Of a stretch of DNA of 64,000 nucleotides, positions 9,133-17,461 are shown piece by piece. Source of the stretch: Asticcacaulis aquaticus (lineage in GTDB: Bacteria; Pseudomonadota; Alphaproteobacteria; Caulobacterales; Caulobacteraceae); the NCBI RefSeq assembly GCF_028550415.1, contig NZ_JAQQKX010000014.1:42469-106468 (forward strand), given 5' to 3'. Both the position numbers and the translations under genes were made by a program. The notes below the pieces were generated by a model that had not been told where the DNA came from, searched no databases, and saw only the letters and a list, made by a program, of their open reading frames with translations. Position 1 is the stretch's first letter, and the number at the start of each line of letters is the position of its first letter.

Positions 9133-12100
9133 ATGAAAAACGTACAAGGAAGATATTCGCGATATTTGCTGGCGGGCTCAGCGCTGTCGGTACTGGCCAC
9201 GCTGACGATGGGCGGTAACGCGTTCGCGCAGCAGGATAGCGGACAAAAGGCCGATAATATTCAGGAAGTTGTGGTCGTCGGCGTCCGCGCATCGCAGCAG
9301 TCCGCCATTGATCGGAAAAAGCGGGCCAAGACTGCGACCGACTCCATCGTCGCCGATGATGTGGGTTCGTTCCCGGACCGCAACATCAACGAAGCCCTGT
9401 CGCGCGTCGCAGGTGTCGGTATCACCCGCGGTGAAACGGGTGAGGGCGAATCCATCAGCCTGCGCGGTAATACCGCCGATCTGACGCGCGTCGAGCTTGA
9501 CGGCATGTCGACCGCGCCTTCCGGTGCTGATCTGGCCATCAATGTGCCGGGCGGACGCGCGGCGGACCTGCGCGAACTACCGGCCGACCTGATCAAGAGC
9601 GTCGACGTTGTCAAAGGTGCCACGGCGGATCAGACGGAAGGCGGTCTGGGCGGCACGGTGTCGATTCAGACGCGTACCGGGCTCGATTTCAAGAAGCCGT
9701 ACCTTCAGCTGCGTCTGGGCAGCGAGCGTAACTCGCTGAACCAGAAATGGGCGCCGGATATCGGCATCGTGGCGTCGCGCAAGTTCTTCGGGGGCCGTCT
9801 GGGGGTGACGGGGAACCTGTCTTACCGCAAGGTGATGAACGAGAGCCATCAGACCTCGATGGATAATTTCGATCAGGGCTATTACCGTCTCGCCGATTTC
9901 GACAATTCGCCGGAAAAGACCGTCCAATTCAATCCGGCCACGGTAGGAGGGTCTTTGGCCAATGTGCCCATCGCTTCCTACGACCTCGTGAGCGGCAGCG
10001 GCAAGTTCAACACCAATACGCCGCTCGATGTCGTCACCAAGTCGGCTAATGCCAAGACCAAGGCCGATTGTGACGCGGCCTTCCCACTGTATACGGAAGC
10101 TGAGCTCGCGGTGATTTCTACCGCCGTTAACAGCGGTGTGAATCGTCGCGACGCTCAAAACGTGCGTATTGGTGAGCGCATCACCTGTCTGAACCAGTGG
10201 AACGACTATACGCCGGGTCAGGTGCGTGATGCGATTGAGCGTCAGTACGAAGACCGCCTATCGTGGGATATCCGTTTCGACTACCGCATCAATGACAAGC
10301 TGACGGCCTTCGTCAAATACCAGCAGTCCAACCGCGAAATGCATCAGTGGCGCTCGAACCGCAGCCAGGGCAACATCGATATCAACCCGACCACCCGAGG
10401 CGATACGCCGGCCTGGAAAAACAGCTACACGCTCGTTAACAACACAACCTTCCCGCTTAATTCCGTTGACCCGATCATCGCAGGCGATGGCTATTATCTG
10501 TATAACCCCAATCAGATCTCGGCATGGCGCGGTCTCGATAACACCGCAGGCGCCGTCACGACCCAAAATGGTTTCGCGGTTGTGGGGCAGGCGATCAATG
10601 TCGTGCCGGGGTCGGTGACCATGGACGGCAAGCACCATGTCACGTCCCTGACGCTGGGCCGCGGCGAGTACCTGATCGATCATATCCTCAACACCCAGAC
10701 ATTCGACACCTCTTATCTCCAGACGGGCGCCAACTACAAAGACGGTCCCCTGCAGATCGATTTCATGGCAAGCCGGACCACGTCCGACCACTCGCGCTAT
10801 GACCTGCGTACGTCCGTCAGGGCGTATCTGTATGGTGCTAAAATGTCGGCGACGCCGGACGGGTCGTGGAAGATCGATCTCCCCTCGAACTTCAACCCCA
10901 ATGATATATCGCAATATATGCCGCTGCTTCCGGCGACCGGAGCGACGGCGTCACAGCTCGCGCAATATAGTGATGTGGTGGGTCTTGGATGGCGTCCGCG
11001 GATTACCGCAGGTCAGGAAGATCAGGCCAAGCTCGACGTGACCTACCGGATGGACGACTTCCCCATCCTCAAGCGCTTTAAGGCCGGGGTGCAGTACCGT
11101 GCGATCGATACCCAGGTTTGGAGGGGCGCAGGCTTCATCCCGAAGGCCGGTGTGAGCGTGCCGACTTCGGACTACCAGAGCAATCTGCGGGCGTGTGAAA
11201 ACCAGCCGACCACCACGGCGGTCAATGCCTGCGTCTATGGCTATGTGCCAAACGCCATGACGGCCACGGCCACCACCTGGATGCATGGCGTCCACACCAT
11301 GCCCCGGGCTGATCTGCTGTCGATAATCCAGCAAAGCATCTGGGACACTCATGGGGCCGCCTTCTTCCCGGGCTATGAAGGCCTGGAAAGTACCGAATGG
11401 AACAGCCTCGATCTGGCGAAACTCATCTCGCTGACACCGGCGACCGTTAATTATAACTTCGACTGTGTAAAGGTCTGTAAAGGCTCGGACGGTAATTTGT
11501 ATGCCAAACCGACAGACTTCTCTGCCGAGACGGTCACTGCTGCCTATTACATGTTCGATTTCGAACAGAAGCTGCCGTTCGACATGTCCTTCGAAGGCAA
11601 TTTCGGCGTCCGCGGGGTCTTCTCGTCGGTAACGGGCAGCGGCTATGTTTCGATCAACTCGACGCGCAAGAATGTAAATACCGGCAACGTGAACTTGGAA
11701 TGGAACGAGACAAACGGTTATAATCGCGTCACTACGACCACGATCAACAAACCGGTTGCCGTGGCTCGCTCCTATGCCGACTGGCTCCCCAGCTACAACG
11801 CCGCTCTTTGGGCCGTGCCGGATAAGCTGGTCATTCGCTACAACTGGGCCAAAACGGTGTCGCGTCCCGGCGTCAGCTACCTGTTCCCTGCCGGCGCCTG
11901 TACGATCGATGAGCGTACGGAAACACCAGCGGACCAAGGTGTGTCCGAGGTCGATCAGAGCTGCACCACCTTCGGTAACCCGGATCTGAAGCCCTATACG
12001 GCGACGAAAAACAACACCGCGATTGAATGGTACGTCAATAAGGATACCTATGTGTCGCTGGCCTATTATCGCCAGAAGGTGAAGATCGGCAAACCGTTGC

Positions 12101-12783
12101 GTATCGTTTTGACGGATCAGAGAGTCTTCGAAGGAACGGATGAGGTCGATCCCGTCACCGGTCGTCCGTTGTCGGATTTCCAGTTCACCTACGGCACCTA
12201 TATCAACCAGCCAGGTGAAACCCAGTCGGGCTGGGAGCTCTCGACAAAGACGGCCCTGACCTTCCTGCCGTGGCGCTTCCGCTATACCGGTGTCGACTTC
12301 AACTACTCGACCAACAAGTCGAAGGGCGCAGCAGGGTTCACCGACCTGATCACCGGTAAGAACCTGGGATCCTCCGGTCGTCCGGATTACTTCGCCAACC
12401 TGGCGGTCTGGTACGATGACGGCAAGACCAGTGCCCGTCTGTCCTATCAGAAGCGGTCCAACGTACTGGAGTGCATGTCCAACTGTGGGGTGGATCGTCG
12501 GCCGTCCTATGCCTGGCCGAGCACCAACCCACTGAGCTTTGCGGCCCTGCCGTATAATCCGGGTGAAGCCTATTACAATCAGGCATATGGCTACCTCGAC
12601 GCCAAGGTGTCTCACAAGGTGAACGACAACGTCGAAATCTTCTGGGAAGCCCGCAACCTGACGAAGCAGGCCAGCGTTCGCGTCGGCACCGCCCGGGGGC
12701 TTGAGGCGTCGCCGGAGTCGGCCTGGAATGTCCAGTATGCGGGCCGTCGCTTCAACGTCGGTATCGTTTACAAGATGCAGTAA
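9133..12783 (+). CDS. Large TonB-dependent receptor of the Caulobacter/Xanthomonas type
   Basis: The 1,216-residue protein starts at ATG 9133 after GGGTAG. A signal peptide (LLAGSALSVLATLTMGGNAFAQ) precedes a TonB box (IQEVVVVG), a plug (SFPDRNINEALSRVAGVGIT, ISLRGNTADLTRVELDG, VDVVKGATADQTEGGLGGTV) and a very long barrel ending in GIVYKMQ. Length and plug wording match the Caulobacter/Xanthomonas subfamily often linked to plant-polysaccharide uptake. Cys pairs in loop-like positions (CDAAF/ITCLNQW, CVKVCKG, CMSNC) suggest extracellular disulfides. The C-terminus is Gln rather than the usual Phe, which is seen in some of this subfamily. Pectinesterase, acetylesterase and oxygenase-like genes follow on the same strand, so a pectin-derived oligosaccharide is the likely substrate. 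Confidence 0.93.
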   Translation: MKNVQGRYSRYLLAGSALSVLATLTMGGNAFAQQDSGQKADNIQEVVVVGVRASQQSAIDRKKRAKTATDSIVADDVGSFPDRNINEALSRVAGVGITRGETGEGESISLRGNTADLTRVELDGMSTAPSGADLAINVPGGRAADLRELPADLIKSVDVVKGATADQTEGGLGGTVSIQTRTGLDFKKPYLQLRLGSERNSLNQKWAPDIGIVASRKFFGGRLGVTGNLSYRKVMNESHQTSMDNFDQGYYRLADFDNSPEKTVQFNPATVGGSLANVPIASYDLVSGSGKFNTNTPLDVVTKSANAKTKADCDAAFPLYTEAELAVISTAVNSGVNRRDAQNVRIGERITCLNQWNDYTPGQVRDAIERQYEDRLSWDIRFDYRINDKLTAFVKYQQSNREMHQWRSNRSQGNIDINPTTRGDTPAWKNSYTLVNNTTFPLNSVDPIIAGDGYYLYNPNQISAWRGLDNTAGAVTTQNGFAVVGQAINVVPGSVTMDGKHHVTSLTLGRGEYLIDHILNTQTFDTSYLQTGANYKDGPLQIDFMASRTTSDHSRYDLRTSVRAYLYGAKMSATPDGSWKIDLPSNFNPNDISQYMPLLPATGATASQLAQYSDVVGLGWRPRITAGQEDQAKLDVTYRMDDFPILKRFKAGVQYRAIDTQVWRGAGFIPKAGVSVPTSDYQSNLRACENQPTTTAVNACVYGYVPNAMTATATTWMHGVHTMPRADLLSIIQQSIWDTHGAAFFPGYEGLESTEWNSLDLAKLISLTPATVNYNFDCVKVCKGSDGNLYAKPTDFSAETVTAAYYMFDFEQKLPFDMSFEGNFGVRGVFSSVTGSGYVSINSTRKNVNTGNVNLEWNETNGYNRVTTTTINKPVAVARSYADWLPSYNAALWAVPDKLVIRYNWAKTVSRPGVSYLFPAGACTIDERTETPADQGVSEVDQSCTTFGNPDLKPYTATKNNTAIEWYVNKDTYVSLAYYRQKVKIGKPLRIVLTDQRVFEGTDEVDPVTGRPLSDFQFTYGTYINQPGETQSGWELSTKTALTFLPWRFRYTGVDFNYSTNKSKGAAGFTDLITGKNLGSSGRPDYFANLAVWYDDGKTSARLSYQKRSNVLECMSNCGVDRRPSYAWPSTNPLSFAALPYNPGEAYYNQAYGYLDAKVSHKVNDNVEIFWEARNLTKQASVRVGTARGLEASPESAWNVQYAGRRFNVGIVYKMQ

Positions 12784-12790
12784 CGCAGGT

Positions 12791-12817
12791 CCGGGAACCC
12801 GCATATCGGGTTCCCGG
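12791..12817 (+). terminator. Strong hairpin after the receptor gene
   Basis: An 11-bp perfect stem (12791-12801 with 12807-12817) with a CATAT loop starts 8 bases after the stop. It lacks a clear T run, so it may protect or pause the transcript rather than fully end it. Confidence 0.5.
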
Positions 12818-12842
12818 AAGGCATGATATTCTTTCCTCTCCT

Positions 12843-12878
12843 GGAGGAGGCATCCTGACGGAAGCCTCCTCCCTTTTT
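12843..12878 (+). terminator. Rho-independent terminator before the pectinesterase gene
   Basis: A 9-bp stem (12843-12851 with 12864-12872) with a 12-nt loop is followed by C and five T residues. It ends only 25 bases before the next ATG, so some read-through or a promoter hidden in the preceding DNA must serve the downstream genes. Confidence 0.75.
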
Positions 12879-12902
12879 ACCTTGCCCCCTGGAAGGATCA
12901 AA

Positions 12903-14012
12903 ATGTCCAGACTTACACGACGTAGCGTAGCGTCTATGCTGGCCGTGCTTCCCCTAGCCGAGCTTCCCCTGTCCGTGCAGGCCAAAGCGCGGACGCCGGA
13001 TGCGATCGTAAGCCCGACCGGAGAGCCGGGCAGCTATGCCACGCTTCAGGCCGCCGTCGATGCCGCGCCGTCGTCGACGACCTCTCCTTATCGCATAGAG
13101 ATCAGGGCAGGCACCTTCGCGGGCCAGACGACGATCCGGCGGGCCAATATCGAAATTTTCGGGGCCGGTATTGCAAAAACCGTCCTGACCAACGACGCCT
13201 ATGCCGGGAAAATAGCACCTGACGGCAAGCCTTATGGCACCTTCCGCACCGCCACCCTGAACGTTCTGGCGCCGGGGTTCAGAATGGAAAATCTGACCAT
13301 CGAGAATGGGTTCGATGCCCCCGCCGAGATGCGTCGCCCCGGTGGTTTGCGCGCCGATGAAGGCGGCAGCCAGCAAGCCATTGCGCTCTCATTGGGGCGC
13401 GGCAGCGACCGGGCCGTGGTGCGCAACTGTCATATTCTCAGCCATCAGGACACCTTGTATTGCGCCGAAGGTCGCGCGTTGTTTGAAAGGTGCCTGATCG
13501 CGGGCAGTTACGATTTCATCTTTGGGGGTGCGATTGCGCTGTTCGAGCGCTGCGACATCCGGTCGAGGCCGAGGCTCGACCCGGTCGAAGGCTATATCGC
13601 CGCCCCCAGCACGATGATCGATCAGGCGGCGGGTCTGACATTTTTCAGATGCCGCCTGACGGCGGATGCAGGGGTGCCCGACGCAAGCGTGTTTCTGGGG
13701 CGGCCGTGGCGCGCCTCCACCACGTTGAATGGCAAACGTGTGGGCGATCCGCGTTCGGTGGGTATGGCGGCCTATCTTGAGTGTCACATGGGCCGTCATA
13801 TCTCGCCCTTGGGATGGACGCGCATGTGGTACACCGGCCCCGACGGTAATCCCAAAACATGGTTCGAGCCTGAAGACGCGCGCTTTCGTGAATACCGCAA
13901 CACCGGGCCGGGGGCCCGCGGTACGCGCCGGGGCCAGACCCTGACACCGATCGAAGCCCTCGCGCTTTCGCGTCCGCGTCTATTCGGTGACTGGATGCCA
14001 AGTCACGTCTGA
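12903..14012 (+). CDS. Pectin methylesterase (pectinesterase, CE8), exported
   Basis: The 369-residue protein starts at ATG 12903 behind a strong GGAAGGA site. A signal peptide (SVASMLAVLPLAELPLSVQA) is followed by the right-handed beta-helix fold. All family marks are visible: YATLQAAVDAAP near the start, the QQAIALS Gln, QDTLY (transition-state Gln and catalytic Asp region), GSYDFIFGGAIALFERC (second Asp) and LGRPW with the substrate-binding Arg and Trp. The enzyme removes methyl esters from homogalacturonan to give pectate and methanol. It heads a tight run with the acetylesterase (77 bases downstream) and two oxygenase-like genes, forming a pectin-processing group. Confidence 0.93.
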   Translation: MSRLTRRSVASMLAVLPLAELPLSVQAKARTPDAIVSPTGEPGSYATLQAAVDAAPSSTTSPYRIEIRAGTFAGQTTIRRANIEIFGAGIAKTVLTNDAYAGKIAPDGKPYGTFRTATLNVLAPGFRMENLTIENGFDAPAEMRRPGGLRADEGGSQQAIALSLGRGSDRAVVRNCHILSHQDTLYCAEGRALFERCLIAGSYDFIFGGAIALFERCDIRSRPRLDPVEGYIAAPSTMIDQAAGLTFFRCRLTADAGVPDASVFLGRPWRASTTLNGKRVGDPRSVGMAAYLECHMGRHISPLGWTRMWYTGPDGNPKTWFEPEDARFREYRNTGPGARGTRRGQTLTPIEALALSRPRLFGDWMPSHV

Positions 14013-14088
14013 TACCCAACCCGCTTACCTTGCCTATCAAAAAAGACAATGCGGTCGTCGCTGTCCGCACCCCTGCAGGAAGACTCCC

Positions 14089-14916
14089 ATGAAGCTCAAA
14101 TATCTTGTTGCCGTCACGGCACTCTGGCCTCTGGCCGCATTCGCTCAGACGCCTGAAGCCACCATCACGCCAACCCCCAAACCGGCGGTAAAAAAGATCA
14201 ACCCGTCCAAAATTATCCTCGTCGGCGATTCGACGACGGCGGTGATCGGCGGCTGGGGGCCAAGCTTCTGCGGCTATCATGTGAGTTCGTTTGCCAATTG
14301 CGTGAATCTGGCGCGCGGGGGTCGCAGTTCGCGGACCTATATCGCGGAGGGTTCGTGGGATATTGCCCTCAACGAAATGCGCACCCCCGGATACAGCAAG
14401 GTGTGGGTGCTGATTCAGTTCGGCCATAACGACCAGCCGGGTACGGACCGCACGACCAATCTGGAGACCGAGTTTCCCGACTATATTCGCCAGTATGTGC
14501 GTGAGGCCAGAGCCGCAGGCGCCATACCCGTTCTGGTGACGCCCCTGACGCGCCGCGCTTTCGACGGCCCCAAGCACGTGAATTCTCTGGCACCGTGGGC
14601 CGAGGCCGTTCGCCGCATTGCCACCGAAATGCAGGTGCCCGTGATCGACCTCAATGCCGACAGTGCCAGAGCCGTACAGGCGATGGGGCAAGAGGCGGCC
14701 GATCGTTTTGCGCAATTGCCGCGCGGGGCAGAACCGACAGGCAAGATTCAACCTCAGAAGAAGGCCGGTGAACCGCTCCCGACGGTGGTGCCTAAACTGT
14801 CTTTCGACGATACGCATCTGGGGCGCGAGGGCGCGGATTACTTTGCCGACATGGTGGCGCGCGAACTGGCCGCTGCGGTGCCCGATATGCGACCCTTGCT
14901 GGTGGTCACGCCGTAA
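14089..14916 (+). CDS. Second rhamnogalacturonan acetylesterase (SGNH), exported
   Basis: The 275-residue protein starts at ATG 14089 after AGGAAG. A signal peptide (LVAVTALWPLAAFAQ) is followed by GDSTTA, VNLARGGRSS, GHNDQP and the Asp-His block DDTHLGREG. It is a close paralogue of the protein at 7102, with long identical stretches around the catalytic blocks, but lacks the extra Pro-rich loop. This suggests a duplication, with possible division of labour between acetylation positions or fragment sizes. It lies between the pectinesterase and the first oxygenase-like gene, only 13 bases from the latter, so co-transcription is likely. Confidence 0.9.
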   Translation: MKLKYLVAVTALWPLAAFAQTPEATITPTPKPAVKKINPSKIILVGDSTTAVIGGWGPSFCGYHVSSFANCVNLARGGRSSRTYIAEGSWDIALNEMRTPGYSKVWVLIQFGHNDQPGTDRTTNLETEFPDYIRQYVREARAAGAIPVLVTPLTRRAFDGPKHVNSLAPWAEAVRRIATEMQVPVIDLNADSARAVQAMGQEAADRFAQLPRGAEPTGKIQPQKKAGEPLPTVVPKLSFDDTHLGREGADYFADMVARELAAAVPDMRPLLVVTP

Positions 14917-14929
14917 GGTGGTGCGTGAC

Positions 14930-15562
14930 ATGACTCAGACACCAGCGGGTTCGGTGTTGCAGGTGTTCGTTACGGAGACCTATCGTATCGACCTGGCCGA
15001 CACGTCCGCCGACCCATTGCTGACGCGCCTCACCGCCGCTTGCCACCGTGTGGCGGCGGAGGATAAGGCCGGGCAGGCGTGGTCGAAAGCCAAGACCTAC
15101 CAAGGCTACACGTCCTACGGATCGATTCTGGATCTGACGGTCATCGATCCGGCGTTCGGGGAACTCAAAGCGCTGATTGAGACACAATCGCTTATTTACG
15201 CGAGGCTTCTTGAACTGGATTTGCAGGGAAAGGTGCCCAAACTCTACAATATGTGGATCAATGTTCTTGACCCGGGCGGCGGGCATACAGGGCACAACCA
15301 CCCCCTGAACGCGTTTTCAGGCACGATCTATCTTGAAACGCCGCCGGGGTCCGGTGATCTGGACCTCGAAGATCCGCGCCAGCCGCTCCTGATGCACGCA
15401 CCGCCGCGTCAGGCGAAGGCCGAACCCTTTCGCAGGACCTTCATCAGCGTAACGCCTCAGCGTGGCACGCTTGTGCTCTGGGAAAGCTGGCTGCGCCATC
15501 AGGTCGGCATCAATACGGGGAACGGCAAGCGTCTCTCCATCAGTTTCAATCTCGATATGTAA
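14930..15562 (+). CDS. Putative 2OG-Fe(II) oxygenase (2OG-FeII_Oxy_5 / TIGR02466-like)
   Basis: The 210-residue protein starts at ATG 14930. There is no signal peptide, so it is probably cytoplasmic. The C-terminal half carries the family core: WINVLDPGG, then HNHPLNAFSGTIYL with the first metal-ligand histidines, LEDPR, GTLVLWESWLRHQV with the distal His (about residue 190), and KRLSISFNL with the 2-oxoglutarate-binding Arg (about 201). All expected ligands are present, so it is likely active. The substrate is unknown. Members of this family have often been left as conserved hypotheticals. Tight linkage to pectin genes suggests a role with a pectin-derived sugar or with the imported-sugar pathway, but that is inference. 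Confidence 0.8.
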   Translation: MTQTPAGSVLQVFVTETYRIDLADTSADPLLTRLTAACHRVAAEDKAGQAWSKAKTYQGYTSYGSILDLTVIDPAFGELKALIETQSLIYARLLELDLQGKVPKLYNMWINVLDPGGGHTGHNHPLNAFSGTIYLETPPGSGDLDLEDPRQPLLMHAPPRQAKAEPFRRTFISVTPQRGTLVLWESWLRHQVGINTGNGKRLSISFNLDM

Positions 15563-15583
15563 ATCCGGCGAACAGGACAGGAC

Positions 15584-16225
15584 ATGAAGGACATATCTGC
15601 CTCGGGTTCGCTGATGCCGGCCTTTGCGACGGACATTTACAAGACCGAACTGGCCGGGACGTCGGCGGATAGTCTTGTCACGCGGCTGGACACAGGGTGC
15701 CGCCGGATGGCCGTCGACGACCGTGAAGGTCAGCAGTGGTCCAAACGCAACGGCTATCCCGGTTACACGTCTTACCCGTCTGTGCCTGACCCGGCAGACG
15801 TCGATGATGCTTTCGCCGAACTGAAACCGGTTCTGGCGTATCAGGCCGCCCTTTTTGCCGCGCAGGCCCAGTTGGACTTAGGCGGTAAAAAGCTGCGGGT
15901 GACGCGCCTGTGGATCAACCTGCTTGAGCCGAACGGGGCACAGCCCAGCCATATCCATACCCATAGTGTCCTATCGGGGACGCTTTATACGAGCGTGCCC
16001 GAAAATTCCGGAAAACTGAGGTTCGAAGATCCCCGTCTGGGCATGATGATGCATGCGCCCGCACGTCTTCCGGATGCCCGTCTGTATCGTCAGACCTTTA
16101 TTCCGGTTATTCCGCAACGCGGCACGCTTTTGCTCTGGGAAAGCTGGTTGCGTCAGGAAATAACGACGAACCTGGCGACGGGCCCAAGTGTCTCGCTAAG
16201 TTTCAATCTCAACCTCGAAAACTGA
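15584..16225 (+). CDS. Paralogous 2OG-Fe(II)-oxygenase-like protein with lost catalytic residues
   Basis: The 213-residue protein starts at ATG 15584 behind AGGACAGG, 21 bases after the previous gene. It aligns with its neighbour along most of its length (YKTELAGTSADSLVTRL, GYTSYPS, WINLLEPNG, FEDPRL, GTLLLWESWL, LSFNL). The first ligand region is kept as HIHTHSVLSGT. At the distal histidine position it reads LRQEI (Gln near 191), and at the 2-oxoglutarate Arg position PSVSLSFN (Ser near 202). Both changes would be expected to abolish normal 2OG-Fe(II) chemistry. It may be a non-catalytic partner of the upstream protein or a sensor, or may use altered chemistry. Confidence 0.75.
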   Translation: MKDISASGSLMPAFATDIYKTELAGTSADSLVTRLDTGCRRMAVDDREGQQWSKRNGYPGYTSYPSVPDPADVDDAFAELKPVLAYQAALFAAQAQLDLGGKKLRVTRLWINLLEPNGAQPSHIHTHSVLSGTLYTSVPENSGKLRFEDPRLGMMMHAPARLPDARLYRQTFIPVIPQRGTLLLWESWLRQEITTNLATGPSVSLSFNLNLEN

Positions 16226-16316
16226 TAAATCGCTTAATGACCCCGTGAGAGTGGCTTTCGGGGCCGTCTTCGACACGCTATGGTCGTGGGCAGAATCTGG
16301 CTCGCTCGGAGGCACG

Positions 16317-16955
16317 GTGGACAAGGCGGTTGTATATGGTCAGGCATTGACGCATCTGCGCTTACGGGCGCGTCTGTCTCAGGATCAGGCCGCCAAAGCC
16401 GCCGGCACGTCGCAACCTACCTGGGGCCGCTACGAAAGCGGCGATAGCCGCGCCTTCTACGAGCGCCTGACGGTGCGCAGCCGGATACTGGCGGCTCTGG
16501 GGTTTACCGCCCGCGATCTGGAGGCCGAGGTGAGGCTTCTGGAGCATGATGAAAGATTTCCGTCGGCCTTGGATCGCGCCGACGCGCCTGAAACGGGAAT
16601 GTTCGAAACCGACCCTGCCGTCAAGACGCTTATGGATCGATTGGGCGGTCCGCATATACGATTTATGCGACAACTGACTGAGGACATGGCGCCGTACCTG
16701 CAGGCGGGGGAAGTTGTCTTTTATGATCTGAAGGCCCTGCCGCGCCGGTATGGGGGCGTGGTCGTCAAGCTGAAAAGCGGCGGGTATCTGGTACGCCGGT
16801 TTATCCGACAGGGCAGTCACTTTGTGGAGCTTCTGCACTACGAGGCGAGCGATACAGAGGGGCGGCCCGCCTATGAAGAAGTGATCGGCAAGCTACCGTT
16901 GACGGAGGTCGATGGTCTTTATCCCATTGTCGCGGCCGGAAGTCATTTTGAATAA
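16317..16955 (+). CDS. XRE-family regulator with S24/LexA-like C-terminal domain
   Basis: I start this at GTG 16317 because a GGAGG site lies four bases upstream and the protein then begins just before its helix-turn-helix. An in-frame GTG at 16245 would add 24 unnatural residues. The HTH is at about 10-60 (ALTHLRLRARLSQDQAAKAA, TSQPTWGRYESGD). The C-terminal 95 residues (MAPYLQAGEVVFYD, VVVKLKSGGYLVRRF, YPIVAAGSHFE) look like the S24 peptidase fold of LexA and phage repressors. The usual catalytic Ser appears replaced by Asp (TEDMAP) and the Lys by Arg (LVRRF), so self-cleavage is unlikely. It lies 90 bases after the oxygenase-like pair and may control the pectin group. Confidence 0.75.
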   Translation: MDKAVVYGQALTHLRLRARLSQDQAAKAAGTSQPTWGRYESGDSRAFYERLTVRSRILAALGFTARDLEAEVRLLEHDERFPSALDRADAPETGMFETDPAVKTLMDRLGGPHIRFMRQLTEDMAPYLQAGEVVFYDLKALPRRYGGVVVKLKSGGYLVRRFIRQGSHFVELLHYEASDTEGRPAYEEVIGKLPLTEVDGLYPIVAAGSHFE

Positions 16956-17034
16956 AATATGCGATAAATGAATAATATTGATTGACGCGAAATTCATCAT
17001 GCTTCATCTTTTGATTGTACAAAAGGAGAAGGTG

Positions 17035-17412
17035 ATGGGGGCGCTAAAAGAGGCACATCCGGTCGATCGGCACGTGGGTTTGACCATTCGCCGGTTGCGC
17101 AAGGCGCGCGGATGGTCGCAGGAGATACTGGCCGAAGGGATTGGGGTTACATTCCAGCAGGTGCAGAAATACGAGCGGGGAACCAACCGAGTCAGTTGTT
17201 CGAAGCTGATGGATATCTGTGAGAAGATGCAGGTGCATCCGGTCGATATACTGCCGACGCCGCAATGGGATTGTGCGCCTGCCACGGTTTGCGGCTGGTT
17301 TGAGGACGCGCAATGGATATATTTTCGCAATCCTCATCTGCTGAGGGAACTCGGTCGCCTGAGCCCCTTGCAGCTTAAGGCCATTCATGCCGCCGCGCGG
17401 GCGTTCAGCTAA
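17035..17412 (+). CDS. Small XRE-family transcriptional regulator
   Basis: ATG 17035 is chosen because AGGAG lies six bases upstream; an upstream ATG extension lacks such a site. The 125-residue protein has a canonical five-helix HTH at about 12-70 (VGLTIRRLRKARGWSQEILA, GVTFQQVQKYERGTNRVSCS). A short tail of unknown function (WFEDAQWIYFRNPHLLREL, LSPLQLKAIHAAARAFS) follows. The HTH resembles the group widespread in Alphaproteobacteria that includes small single-domain regulators. It follows the XRE/S24-like gene with an 80-base AT-rich gap and may have its own promoter. Confidence 0.85.
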   Translation: MGALKEAHPVDRHVGLTIRRLRKARGWSQEILAEGIGVTFQQVQKYERGTNRVSCSKLMDICEKMQVHPVDILPTPQWDCAPATVCGWFEDAQWIYFRNPHLLRELGRLSPLQLKAIHAAARAFS

Positions 17413-17424
17413 AGCGATATATCC

Positions 17425-17461
17425 GACTGGCTGACGACTCTATTTTAAAGTCGTTCCAGTC
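17425..17461. terminator. Bulged hairpin between convergent genes
   Basis: Two nested arms (GACTGG with CCAGTC, ACGACT with AGTCGT) enclose an AT-rich loop between the XRE gene and the convergent peroxidase gene. It probably acts in both directions, although the T runs are short. Confidence 0.5.

Noticed and set aside
10951..12804. 617-codon open frame antisense to the 9133 receptor
   Set aside because: It mirrors the coding strand of a clear TonB receptor in GC-rich DNA, has no ribosome site and shows no protein family features.
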